64,000 nt of DNA, from contig OY744525.1 in the NCBI GenBank assembly GCA_963556195.1, positions 61,536,272 to 61,600,271 on the forward strand. The letters are read 5' to 3'. Below are positions 10,770 through 20,131 of this stretch, piece after piece; within the stretch, counting starts at the first letter, position 1, and each line of letters begins with the position of its first letter. A program made the position numbers and the translations under genes. Under the pieces are notes generated by a model, which had not been told where the DNA came from, did no database searches, and saw nothing but the letters and a program-made list of their open reading frames with translations. Origin of the DNA: Sepiola atlantica (Eukaryota > Mollusca > Cephalopoda > Sepiida > Sepiolidae).

Positions 10770-11108
10770 ATGTTGTATAATTTGGATTATTCGGACTACT
10801 GTCCTCATCTTGAGTGTCATTCTCACAACATTTCGGTCGATGTAGCCGCCAACTTTCTTCAGGTGTATCTTGTCGAACTCGGGAATCTTTCTGTCGAACT
10901 CGGGAATTTGCACTGAATTCCGAACAGAACTCTTTATTTAATCCACGGGGTAGCATGCTCTCGATCCGTCAGCCATGATCAGATAGAAGTCTTCAGTAAT
11001 TCGCAATTTCTTGTATCGCCCGCACTGAGGATTGAACCTTCAACCTTCAGAAGACTGCACCTAGAATTGAATTTCTTACTTAGTACTTTATCCGTTACAC
11101 CACGGAAC
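10770..11108 (-). repeat. tRNA-derived SINE, full length with head
   Basis: On the minus strand the head starts with a tRNA-like A box (TGGTGTAACGG, 11092-11102) and B box (GGTTCAATCC, 11029-11038). The shared body then follows: 'atggctgacgg', 'ttaaataaagagttc', 'tcgacaagatacacctgaag', 'ccgaaatgttgtgagaat', and 'agtagtccgaataatcc'. A 20-bp word ('ttcccgagttcgaca' region) is duplicated inside it. A truncated plus-strand copy starts within about 15 bp of its head, giving a head-to-head pair. The class is established (tRNA-derived SINEs are known in octopus and squid); the exact family name is not asserted. Confidence 0.9.
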
Positions 11109-11120
11109 AAGAGTATGCTA

Positions 11121-11272
11121 AATTAAATAAAGGGTTCTGTTCAAAAATGCAGATTCCCAAGTTCGACAAGATACACTCGAAGAAGGTCGGAAGTAACATC
11201 GACCGAAACGTTGTGAAAATAAAATTCAATATGAGAACCGTAGTCCGAATAATCCAAATTATGCAAATTATC
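11121..11272 (+). repeat. tRNA-derived SINE, truncated, head-to-head partner
   Basis: Starts at 'attaaataaagggttctg' and runs to 'aatccaaattatgc'. It lacks the tRNA-like head. It carries the clearest stem II of the SINE-tail hammerhead-like fold (GGTCG/CGACC), but its core reads CTCGAAGA instead of CTGAAGA. Confidence 0.88.
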
Positions 11273-12119
11273 AATTCTCATCTCAAAAATTCAGAAACAT
11301 AAGACGATATGTCTGACAATTTTATTATATAGAGTATTGCTGTATTATCATTACTTTCACACCTGCAGAAAGCGGCTGGCTATATTTATTAGAATGCAAG
11401 TGACAACAAGTATCCCCGACACTCCAGCTCGCGTCTCATCAGATGCATCTTCTTCCTCCTCCTTTTCCCCCTACTGTCTATCTCGTTTCTGCTATTTAAT
11501 ACCTTCTCTTTCTTTTTATTATTTCACCCCCCCTTACTCCTCCTTCCATCCAATTTGACCGTTACAAACACCCCCACCCACCCCGCGTGCCGCCGCCACC
11601 ACCACCACCACCACAGCTGACTTGTTATCAGTAAACAGCAGAAATGCTGCTAACCACAGCCACCAATATTTGCAAGGCTGCAGACATCGATGAGGCAGCG
11701 TTTGGTCGTAGGGGAGGGGGGAGCATGGGATCATGGAGGTGAGGGTTGGGGAGGGAAGCCGTTTCTCAGCTTCTTTCGTTGGCTGGGGACACGGATGGAT
11801 GTTCGATGATGTTCTGGAAAGCGGGGCTGATGTAGCTATTTTTGGCAGGCAGAGGGGAAAAGGGGAATTAATGTTTGCGTTTGGAGCCTTTGTCTTTCTA
11901 TTCTCAATTCACAGCTGAGATCGATGGGGGCAGATGGGTGGGGGGTGGGGGGTTAAGGGTAAGCGAACCAGAAGATAAAACTGAAAATAAGATTTTAAAA
12001 AAGTAAAAGAAACAAAGAAAGAAAGAAAACCAACCAACAAAGGAAATAGTATTTAGATGAAAGTGTGTGTGTGCGCGAGAGTGAGAGGGGTTAGTAGAGT
12101 GCCAAAGAATTTGAGGAGG
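11273..12119. other. Unassigned sequence with C- and G-rich patches
   Basis: Richer in GC than its surroundings at 11540-11960, with a CCA/CCG run near 11590-11615 and G runs near 11700-11960. Overlapping open frames on both strands are short and without recognisable domains. An exon cannot be excluded but nothing supports one. Confidence 0.35.
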
Positions 12120-12680
12120 GTTTTATTACATTTCTCTCTTAAATTCTTTATTTTGGGAAATAATTTCTCTTTTTTCTGTCATATTTTTTTTTTTTTGGTC
12201 ACTTTAATTCTTCTCTTCATCTTGTTTCATTTCTTCTCCATCTTTTTTCACCTTAGTTTTTATTCTTCTATCTCATTTCTTCTATTTATTTTGTTCATTT
12301 CTCTTATTTTCTCTTCATTTCTTCTATTTAGTTTCTTCTTCATTTCTATTGCGTTTCATTTCTTTTTTTTTAGTTCTACTATGTCGCTTTTTCATTTCTT
12401 CTGAATTTCTTTCTACACATTTTATCTTCTTTTATCTCATTTCTTCTTCATTGCTTCTATCTCATTTCTTTATTTCTTATTATTCGTTTGTTACATTTTA
12501 TTTTTTCTTCTACTTTCCCATTTATTTCTTCTGCCTCAAACCAAACGCCTGCCTCCTCCTTGATATATCCTTTCCTATTTCAACCACTTTTCTCACCAAC
12601 ACCTTTCTGCTCCTTTTCCCCTTCTGATAACATATCTACCTTCTTCCTTGTTCATCTATTCACTTCTTCTCACCTTTCTT
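12120..12680. repeat. Pyrimidine-rich tract
   Basis: Degenerate TTC/TTTC-rich sequence. The plus-strand open frames are nearly all Phe, Leu, Ser and Ile and reflect base composition, not a protein. Confidence 0.9.
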
Positions 12681-12960
12681 CATCATCGCCATCTTTACTT
12701 TCTAGATACATCTTTTGTATCTCTACAATTGACTTTCAATTTCCCAATGTCTTAAAAAGTCGATTTTTATTGAAACCATTGGATCGATTATTGTGGAATT
12801 CGGTAGGAGAATATGATGCATATCACCACGTCATATAGCCTATGTTTAGTTGCTAATGTTGTTATCGCCCGAAGCCACGACCACATCTCTAATGATATGG
12901 TTTCATTTGAAAGAATATCTACATCCCTCTATCCACCAATTTAATAATTATTCTCATAAA
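12681..12960. other. Unassigned sequence
   Basis: Nothing recognised. Confidence 0.4.
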
Positions 12961-13545
12961 TATATCATCATCATCATATTCGGTTTAATGCCTGTTTTAC
13001 ATGCTGGCATGTGTTGGGTGGCTTTTTGAAATCGACTTCCAAACTAACCTATCTCTGGCCAAATCTTTTTCTTTTATTATTCCTCTTTCACTCAAGTCCA
13101 TCCTTATCTAATGTTTTCTTTGGCTTTCTCCTGTGAACCGAACCTGCTACCTCAACTGTTCTACATCTACTGACTCAAGAAATCTCATCAATTCTTTCAA
13201 TGTGATCAGACCAACGAAGTCTACTATTCTGCATACATCTTCCTATACTGTCCAGATTTAATCTACCTCTGAGGTGATCAGATCTAAGCCTGTCTTTAAC
13301 ACTCGCATTACACATCCATCATATCATTCTCATATCATTTCTCTTCATGCAACGCATGCCCCCCAACCTTCACTGGCCAGGTTTCACTTCTATACATAGT
13401 CACACTTTATACACATGCCTGGTAGACTATGCCTTTGGTCGACAGTAATAACGCTCTGCTGGGTAGTAATGACAGAAGTTCCCTAAACTTACTCCACCCA
13501 CTCTTAACTCTTGCAAACTACACAAGCACCAGCGCCTTCCTTATA
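12961..13545 (-). pseudogene. RTE-like LINE 3' end, decayed
   Basis: On the minus strand the sequence begins with a decayed coding end ('gagtgggtggagtaagttta', 'cttctgtcattactaccc', Arg-Val-Lys-Ser-Gly-Trp type), which matches 26505-26560. It ends with 'ttttacatgctggcatg'-type sequence in reverse and an ATG/GAT microsatellite at 12963-12980. The 3' end with 'catgccagcatgtaaaac' and a (GAT)n tail is shared with 27.0, 60.6 and 61.1 kb. No open frame remains. Confidence 0.8.
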
Positions 13546-13642
13546 AAATAATACAGACATAAAAATCTATGAGCTATAAAAACTAAATAAGCAAATTAAT
13601 AGTCTGAGGAAATAAACAGGATTGCATTTGTATAGCCATTCA

Positions 13643-13650
<8 letters not shown>
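13546..13650. other. Unassigned sequence
   Basis: Short AT-rich spacer. Confidence 0.4.

Positions 13651-13709
<59 letters not shown>
13651..13709. repeat. (TA)n followed by (GA)n
   Basis: Compound microsatellite, TA to about 13686 then GA to 13709. The same TA-then-GA order occurs at 23573-23670. Confidence 0.97.
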
Positions 13710-13710
<1 letters not shown>

Positions 13711-14319
13711 ACAGAAGTAAATAGACACCCTCATTATCATTCGAACATAGGTGTCATATGGTCCTGATCGACCTAGGCGAGATGATAGTGATTATTTTCC
13801 TTCTCTAGTTTGGTTTACTGCATTTCAAAGATCTATGGGTTATTTAATGCCGAATAAAGTTGTCAAATATAATTGTATAAGTAGGAAAATTATTTATATT
13901 CCTAGAATACATTGCTCTTAGAAAACATTGCTCTCAGAACGAAATTTTACATAGAGAACAGAGGCATTACTATCAGTAAAAGACCACTCCAAGAAAACAT
14001 TACTCCCAAAAGACATTACTCCTTGGCATTGGTAATCTTCTTTGTTCTCAACATGATTGACCCTCATCCTTCTAGCATCTATTTGGAAAGAAAATGAAAT
14101 TAGAAATAAGGTTTATTAAGTACAACGCATGTAATTTGAAGAAAAACACGTTCCAAATGTGTAAATATGTTATAAGAAGTGTGATTTTCACAAAATAGAG
14201 TCTTACTGGATGACGCCATTTTTTGTATCGCTGAAGACAAAAAAGTATGAAAACGTCTTTTTTCCCCTATTACTATGTAATACTAAATTGAGTTTACCCC
14301 AAAACGTTCTTAATCTTTA
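13710..14319. other. Unassigned sequence with short 'aacattgctct' repeats
   Basis: Between 13895 and 14030 the words 'acattgctct', 'acattactcc' and variants recur about five times at roughly 20-30 bp, a weak tandem array. Otherwise nothing recognised. Confidence 0.4.
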
Positions 14320-14347
14320 AATATATATATATATATATATATATATA
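14320..14347. repeat. (TA)n microsatellite
   Basis: Pure TA run. Confidence 0.97.
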
Positions 14348-14439
14348 ATCGTCTATACACTAATTTTATTCAAATTTTTGAAGAAACTGTTTAACCCTTC
14401 AAACTCATCATTTATCAACTTATTAATGTTTCAAATTTT

Positions 14440-14775
14440 TACTGGTGCTTTGTATGGCTCCAAGTGCTGGCCGTCGACGAAGAAGAAAGCAAAAAGAAGA
14501 CAATCAGTCATGGAAACAAGGATGCTACATTGGACTTCTGGTCTGACCAAACTCAACCATGTTCGAAATTACGTCGATCCGAGACAAAATGAAGGAAAAT
14601 CGTCTGCCCTGGTACGGACATGTACTGCACACAAATGACAACACCATTGCGATAATGAGATACAAAATGGAGGACTAAAAGGCCGTAACGATAGTCGAAA
14701 CAAAAGTAGTTGGATACCATACAGTAAGATCTCAAGACAGTCAGACTTCATCCTGACCAAGCCTTTGACTATGTA
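14440..14775 (+). pseudogene. RTE-like LINE reverse-transcriptase C-terminus, decayed
   Basis: The frame open at 14378-14638 reads GALYGSKCW, then a lysine/arginine stretch and METRMLHWTSGLTKLNHVRN. These match 'YGse.W ... r.e.rmLrWm.G.tk.dhirN' of RTE-like polymerases. A frameshift follows; the next block (ENRLPWYGHV-like) is in another frame. It is the same family as 4046-4440. Confidence 0.75.
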
Positions 14776-15050
14776 TGGTGGAAGGAGAAATCTAGTGCGG
14801 ACATCGTTTCATGAGATAATCACAGTAGGAAATATTATATTCAATGTTTCAAGCTTTAAGCAGACATCTGTTTTGCCGTTTCATGACTCATCAGTGTGGC
14901 TGGACATACCGAGCACATCAACCTTGAGATTCAAAACCCAGACGAGAAACCACTTCCAACCGTGACCAATGAGTTCAGATGTCTTCCATCTGAGCTAACT
15001 AACCTACCATTGGGAGTGGAAGAAATTATATCACTTTATTTTTTATTCAT
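14776..15050. other. Unassigned sequence
   Basis: Nothing recognised. Confidence 0.4.
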
Positions 15051-16040
15051 CTTTTTTTAAAACTTAGTTCATTCCAAACAAGGCAAGTTGCCACTATAGA
15101 TGTAAGGGGCTACTGAAAATTAGGGTGAAAGTTTAAGGGGTCATCTTTAATTGGGAGCTGTGTATCGAGTTGCTTGTTCACATTAGTTTTAAATTTCTGC
15201 ATGTCCGTACAGTCGGGGAAACAGGGAGCAGGGCGGGAGTTCCAAAGGCTGGCAGCTCGAGGAAAGAAGCTATTAGAGTAGATGACTCTCCGGCATCTGG
15301 GGACCTCCACAGTGAATGGATTGAATTTGGCTGATTGTCGGGTTGGTCGAGTGTATTTACGTCGAGGGGCACCAGAGCAACAAGTTCATCATAGCACATT
15401 CCATTGAAGTACTTGTAAAACAAGCACAAGGATGCAACATTGCTGTGATGAGACAGGGACTGAAGCTTGGTGGATAGTGAAGGACCTATTAGATTAGCGA
15501 CTCTTTTTTAGACCTTGTCTAAGAGAGAGAGAGCGACACTAGTGGATGGTGCACCATTCCAGATGTGACAACAATACTTTATGCATGGGCGGATAGTGGC
15601 TTTGTATAGATGTAGGATACTGTCATGTGTGAGAAGTTTTCTAGCACGATAGAGGGAGCCAACCTTCTTTGCAGCAGCCTTGGGAATGTTTCTATGTATT
15701 TGTTCCAATTCATGTGACCTGTGAATGTTAGGCCGAGGAGTTTGAACATTGGACTTTCAGGTAGGGTGTTATTTGCCATGGCAATCGGTGGTTGAAGAGG
15801 TTTCTTGTAGTTGTTGAAAGAAAGGAGCTTTGTCTTAGCAGCATTAAATGTTACCATCCATTTATGACCCCATTCCACTACAGACTGGAGGTCACTTTCT
15901 AAGGATTCAGCCATTGCCTCGGATATATACTCATCTCAGACACAATGTAATCAGGGAGGTCGTTTATGAAAATCAGGAACAATAAAGGACCAAGGATCGA
16001 TCCCTGGCGTATACCTGCATTTATGTCATGTTGTTTGGAT
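15051..16040 (-). pseudogene. LINE family 1, reverse-transcriptase to 3' end, decayed
   Basis: This is the longest copy of this LINE. On the minus strand it begins with the reverse-transcriptase motif RQGSILGPLLFLIFINDLPDY (written as RQGSILGPLL and FLIFINDLPD), typical of CR1/Jockey-like polymerases. It continues as WGHKWMVTFNAAKTKLLSFN, FKLLGLTFTGHMNWNKYIE, AKKVGSLYRARKLLTHDSIL and ATIRPCIKYCCHIWNGAPS. The expected F/YADD catalytic box between the first two blocks is missing: the sequence jumps from the DLPDY block to MAESLESDL. Several frameshifts follow. The 3' end gives TIASFLELPAFGTPALLP-type residues and an A-rich tail near 15055. It is not functional. Confidence 0.88.
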
Positions 16041-16205
16041 GAACGCCCATCTAGAACATTTTAGTCAATTTATTCATTTGTTTACAAATTTTACGATACT
16101 GGTAACCAAGAGGGTGCGATTCCTTTTCACAAAAGATTATTGTGTTATGCTAAGTGGAAATCATCATTTACTCCATCAGAGTGTTCCACCCATAGGGGAG
16201 CATAG

Positions 16206-16207
<2 letters not shown>
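16041..16207. other. Unassigned sequence
   Basis: Spacer between the LINE fragment and the next (TA)n. Confidence 0.4.

Positions 16208-16249
<42 letters not shown>
16208..16249. repeat. (TA)n microsatellite
   Basis: TA run at the 3' end (minus strand) of the retrozyme-like element. Confidence 0.97.
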
Positions 16250-16253
<4 letters not shown>

Positions 16254-16275
16254 AATAAATATTAATTATTTATTA

Positions 16276-16320
16276 CCTACTGACATCGATGTTTCATGCT
16301 AACACAATCTTCAGTGCAGG
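16276..16320 (-). ncRNA. Hammerhead ribozyme, type I (copy A)
   Basis: Minus strand: CCUGCA, CUGAAGA, a UGU/GCA hairpin with loop GUUA flanked by U-U, GAA, stem III ACA-UCGA-UGU, C, then AGUAGG. The cleavage triplet is GUC. Stem I pairs except the innermost position, which is A opposite A. The middle of the core (CUGANGA) is intact. Confidence 0.75.
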
Positions 16321-16627
16321 AAGTTCATTTCCGACGGTCCGCAGGCATGCACGAACTCCGATCACAAATCGCCACTGATTCGCAGTCAAGAGCGTTTTCC
16401 CATTGGCCACCACAAATTAGCTTAGAATTAAGGAGGAATTTAACTTTGTAAATACCAAGTCGGCGGGTATTTTACAACGAGCAGTGAAAGTGATATACAT
16501 CAACAAACTGTGTTGAATCTCGCAATGAAGCTAGTAGTACTGCTTGTTATTAAACTCACTCAGAGTGCCCGGCCTGAGTAAAGGGGGCTTTTAATAATAT
16601 TTATAAATAAATATTAATTATTTATTA

Positions 16628-16672
16628 CCTACAGACATCAATGTTTCATGCTAACGCAATCTTCAGTGCAGG
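16628..16672 (-). ncRNA. Hammerhead ribozyme, type I (copy B)
   Basis: Minus strand: stem I CCUGCA with UGUAGG (six pairs, one G-U), core CUGAAGA, stem II UGC-GUUA-GCA flanked by one U on each side, GAA, stem III ACA-UUGA-UGU, GUC cleavage site. Compared with copy A, the innermost stem I pair is restored and stem II is fully paired, with changes on both sides of the helices. The U-U at the base of stem II is the only deviation. Confidence 0.82.
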
Positions 16673-16715
16673 AAGTTAATTTCCAACGGTCGGCGGGCGC
16701 GAACTCCGATCATAT

Positions 16716-17098
16716 TCAAGCTTATATTATTCTACGATTTAATAACAATTTCAGAATAAAATAACTTTTACACATGTTTCTAGAGAGGTTGGGGGCAAAC
16801 AAAGATAAGCCAGGATGCTTACGCTGATACCCCTTTCATCAGACAAATCCAAAGGCAATCCGGAGAAAACGTTAGAAAAATGGCAAATGGACGATCAGAG
16901 GTTTTAAATCGTTCGACAAACAGAGGAAAAGTTCAGCAATAAACAATGAAATCTAATTAAAAGAAACAAATAATAAAGTTCAAAGCTTGAGGTATAAAAC
17001 CATAGTATTTTACAAAGTTAAAAGTTTGAAAATCGGGTAAAAACATTGAAATACCCGATCATAGCCTCCATTACAGTGAAAAGATCAAAGATATTTCC

Positions 17099-17103
<5 letters not shown>
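16716..17103. other. Unassigned sequence with a CTGATGA-type tail
   Basis: On the minus strand CTGATGAAAGGGG occurs near 16842, a word common in PLE/LINE ends, but no GAAA follows at hammerhead distance. No coding remnant was found. Confidence 0.4.
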
Positions 17104-17140
<37 letters not shown>

Positions 17141-17236
17141 GCTCATATATATATATACCTGCTCATTCCTGGATATTGAGCTGTATACTCTTCACAATAG
17201 GTTTTACTTTTCCTAAAAGTTCGCTTTTAGTACACC

Positions 17237-17281
<45 letters not shown>
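17104..17281. repeat. Two (TA)n tracts enclosing a PLE-like end
   Basis: TA runs at 17104-17137 and 17241-17281. The segment between them ends with 'cctaaaagttcgcttttagt' and 'acaccactttata', identical to 5894-5930. A short duplicated word 'atatacctgctcat' occurs at about 17135 and 17152. Confidence 0.85.
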
Positions 17282-17285
<4 letters not shown>

Positions 17286-17867
17286 AATATCTGATCTTGG
17301 AATGAGGAAGACATTTTTCATACTTTTTATTGAAGACGTGTTTAGGAGCAGATAAACATATTTTCATTTACTCTGCTTAAATCAACGATTGGTTTTAGAA
17401 TAGAATACGTTTGGAATTGTTTGAAAAAAAATCCATTTAAAATAGTGGTTACTAAAATAAGTTTCTTCAATACTTTTCTTTGGGTGCCTTTCTGGTCTAT
17501 TTTTCTGATGAATCATTGTTCTAGAAAAATCAAAATGAGCTTGAACACCTCGATTATCTAGATAGATGGTGAAACGGCAGTAAAAATGAATCTCTGTACT
17601 AGAAAATATGTAGTCGCTGGAATCTGCTATTCTAGTATCTATTTATAAATGTTCTGGACTTATAAATTAAAATCTATTCAGCTTAAACTCTGAAAGTTTT
17701 AATACAAAAAATAAATATACATATCTAAATGAATAAATGTGGAAGTTGGGCTCATTTTTCACACAAACTGTACAGTCAAAATGACCAACTATTATTAACT
17801 ATTAATTAACTGCTTATGGGGTAAGGTACACGATAAGTCATGAAAATGAAATGCCGTGGTAGACTAA
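17282..17867. other. Unassigned sequence
   Basis: Nothing recognised. Confidence 0.4.
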
Positions 17868-18030
17868 ATGTTTGAAACAAGACAAACGGAAAACAGGTTA
17901 GAATGCAGGAGAAAAGCAAAAAACAAGAGATTTGACCGGTTTCGTTAATATGAACGAAACCGGTCAAATCTCTTGTTTTTTGTTTTTCTCCTGCATTCTA
18001 ACCTGTTTTCCGTTTGTCTTTTTCAAACAT
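17868..18030. repeat. 163-bp near-perfect palindrome
   Basis: Arms of about 79 bp (17868-17946 and 17953-18030) are complementary with very few differences around a 6-bp centre. The arms carry 'gaccggtttcgtt' and its complement. It would fold as one long hairpin in RNA or a cruciform in DNA. No open frame of interest is linked to it. Confidence 0.93.
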
Positions 18031-18537
18031 ACTGCTTATGTATATACGATGGCAGTTGCAATATTAACTAATTTGCATAATAGTTTTGAAAAAGTCATTT
18101 TATTAATTAATTATTTCTTATCGTTTTCTTTGGTTCAATGGTTGTTTTGATCTTAACATAACAAATAGTTCTGTTTAGTCATATTGTTTTATTTTGAGGA
18201 CAAAAGTTTAGTATTTGTGTTTTACTGACGTGATTTTCAACAAGTTGCGATCTATTTCCCAGTTAAACACAAATCGTTTCCACCCCATCGTCCAGGAAAA
18301 TTGATTTTTTTTTTACTTTCGTTTCCTCTATTTAATATTTAAGACAAATAAATGTTTACCAAAATTATCAAAATGCTAATGTTTATATATCGATGTGAAT
18401 AAATACGGCACCTTTTCTTTCAGTTTACAACAAAGTTATGAACGAAATGTATATTATTTAAAATGTTTGTTTGAAGTATTTTATGTAGCAAAATTTGCGA
18501 AATGGTAGCGAGCCTCCAAAACCAGCTAGTACATATA
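18031..18537. other. Unassigned sequence
   Basis: AT-rich. A 'ccagctagt' word at 18521-18530 resembles a Helitron 3' end (CTAG then T), but no start was identified. Confidence 0.4.
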
Positions 18538-18757
18538 CAGTCGCGTCCAAAACTAAGGGACAAAATTTTAAAACCTAATATTTGTTAGAAATAATAACCG
18601 TAAAAAGCTGAAATTTTGACAACCGGTAGTTGTTGTCATCCATAATAACATACTAAAATTTGAACCCTTTGTATAGAATAGAAAAAGAATTATAACAATT
18701 ATTCATTTATTTCCAAATTTGGAATGTCCAAAAGTAAGGGACAAAATTGAGAAAAAC
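18538..18757. repeat. Left terminal inverted repeat of Tc1-like element
   Basis: 220 bp, with outer and inner transposase-binding direct repeats. It matches 19915-20134 in reverse with one mismatch (near 18745, a for t). Confidence 0.95.
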
Positions 18758-18799
18758 AATGTAAACAGCCAAAAAAAAACGATAAAAGTACATGTGTAA

Positions 18800-19822
18800 T
18801 CAATATTTAGTAAATGAGCCCTTGCTCTCAATGACAGCTGCACATCTTCGACTACAAGAACGGATCAGTTCTTGACAATCCTTGATACTAATTTTAGACC
18901 ATTCTTCTTGAAGCTTCACCCACAAATCCTCCGTGTTAGTGGGATTTCTTTCCCTAACTTTCACTCCTAAGATCTTCCAAAGATTTTCCATTGGATTTAA
19001 GTCAGGACTTTGCGGTGGCCAATCCATAATTTCGAAATCTTGCTCGCTAAGGTAACTCATTACCACCTTTGCCTTGTGACATGGAGCATTATCTTGCATA
19101 AACATTGCCCTATCGAATCCTGAATTATGTATGATTGGCACAATATGATCTTGAACAATGTTTTTATACATCTGCGCGTTTACACGAGTTTGTAATCGGA
19201 CAAGAGGCGTTGTACCTTGGCTAGAAAACATTCCAAATACCATGACGTTTCCGCCCCCAAATTTGACAGTTTTCTTAGTACACTTTGTACTTAATTTTTC
19301 ACCAATACGTCTCTTTACAAAGTTTTTTCCGTCATTTCCAAATAGATTAAACTTGCTTTCATCACTGAAAAATACTTTTGCCCAATTTTCATATGTCCAA
19401 ATTACATACCTGTTTGCAAACTCTAATCTCTTCTTCTTATTCTTCGAACTAACAAGTGGTTTCTTCCTTGGCGTTCTATTAAACAGCCCTATTTCTTGCA
19501 GTCGTCTAGAAACAGTCTGTCTTGACACATTAACACATGAGGTACTATTCATAACCCTTTTAATTTCTGTGCAAGACTTAAAACGGTCCTTTAATGACAT
19601 ACGCTGCATTATTCGATCTTCTCTTGCTGAAGTTTTGCGGGGTCTGCCGGTTTTAAAAGCACTAGCTATTTTGCCAGTATCATTGTAGGATTTAACAATC
19701 CTGCCTACAACACTCTTGGAAAGTTTCACTTTCTCTGAAATCTCTCTAATGGTGTGCTTTTCCTTGTGTAGCTTCACAATAGCTTGTCTCACAGAGTAAT
19801 CAAGTTTTTGACGTTTCGCCAT
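18800..19822 (-). CDS. Tc1-family DD34E transposase, intact
   Basis: A 340-residue transposase that would cut and paste the surrounding element in the nucleus. The N-terminal half holds two helix-turn-helix regions (about residues 8-50 and 70-115) joined by the GRPR motif (residues 59-62), which bind the terminal repeats. A basic stretch KNKKKR (127-132) is a likely nuclear signal. The catalytic triad is D154 in FFSDESKF, D244 in FMQDNAPCH and E279 in SPDLNPMENLW; 34 residues lie between the second D and the E, the DD34E signature of Tc1. The length equals the usual 340 aa of the family. The ATG has a good start context (purine at -3, G at +4). The stop is TGA at 18800-18802. No frameshift, stop or missing key residue is visible, so it may be active. 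The opposite-strand frame at 19158-19688 is a shadow. Confidence 0.97.
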   Translation of the reverse strand: MAKRQKLDYSVRQAIVKLHKEKHTIREISEKVKLSKSVVGRIVKSYNDTGKIASAFKTGRPRKTSAREDRIMQRMSLKDRFKSCTEIKRVMNSTSCVNVSRQTVSRRLQEIGLFNRTPRKKPLVSSKNKKKRLEFANRYVIWTYENWAKVFFSDESKFNLFGNDGKNFVKRRIGEKLSTKCTKKTVKFGGGNVMVFGMFSSQGTTPLVRLQTRVNAQMYKNIVQDHIVPIIHNSGFDRAMFMQDNAPCHKAKVVMSYLSEQDFEIMDWPPQSPDLNPMENLWKILGVKVRERNPTNTEDLWVKLQEEWSKISIKDCQELIRSCSRRCAAVIESKGSFTKY

Positions 19823-19914
19823 GGTGTTGACTGATGCAACGTTTACAAATGACTAAATAAGAGTTCTTCAGTAGAGGAAATAAAAAAAGTTGAATGTAGC
19901 ATGCTATTTACACC

Positions 19915-20131
19915 GTTTTTCTCAATTATGTCCCTTACTTTTGGACATTCCAAATTTGGAAATAAATGAATAATTGTTATAATTCTTTTTCTATTCTATA
20001 CAAAGGGTTCAAATTTTAGTATGTTATTATGGATGACAACAACTACCGGTTGTCAAAATTTCAGCTTTTTACGGTTATTATTTCTAACAAATATTAGGTT
20101 TTAAAATTTTGTCCCTTAGTTTTGGACGCGA

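Larger units (their letters stand above)
16250..16715 (-). mobile_element. Retrozyme-like element: 352-bp unit, 1.3 copies, two hammerheads
   Basis: Two direct copies of the same sequence start at about 16250 and 16602 ('tttataaataaatattaatt' then 'atttattacctac'), offset by 352 bp. Each holds a type I hammerhead on the minus strand (16276-16320 and 16628-16672). On the minus strand the order is partial unit with hammerhead B, about 310 bp of unit, hammerhead A, AT-rich end, (TA)n. Dimeric hammerheads around a non-coding unit of a few hundred bases is the known layout of retrozymes, which are copied through small circular RNAs. No open frame is present, so it would depend on another element for transposition, perhaps a PLE. 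The element assignment is an inference from structure. Confidence 0.72.

Noticed and set aside
11029..11102. Functional tRNA gene
   Set aside because: A and B boxes belong to a SINE head; no cloverleaf with proper acceptor and anticodon stems was seen.
16830..16880. Hammerhead starting at CTGATGAAAGGGG on the minus strand
   Set aside because: No GAAA at the required distance and no closing stem.
19158..19688. 176-codon plus-strand open frame
   Set aside because: Shadow of the Tc1 transposase on the opposite strand.
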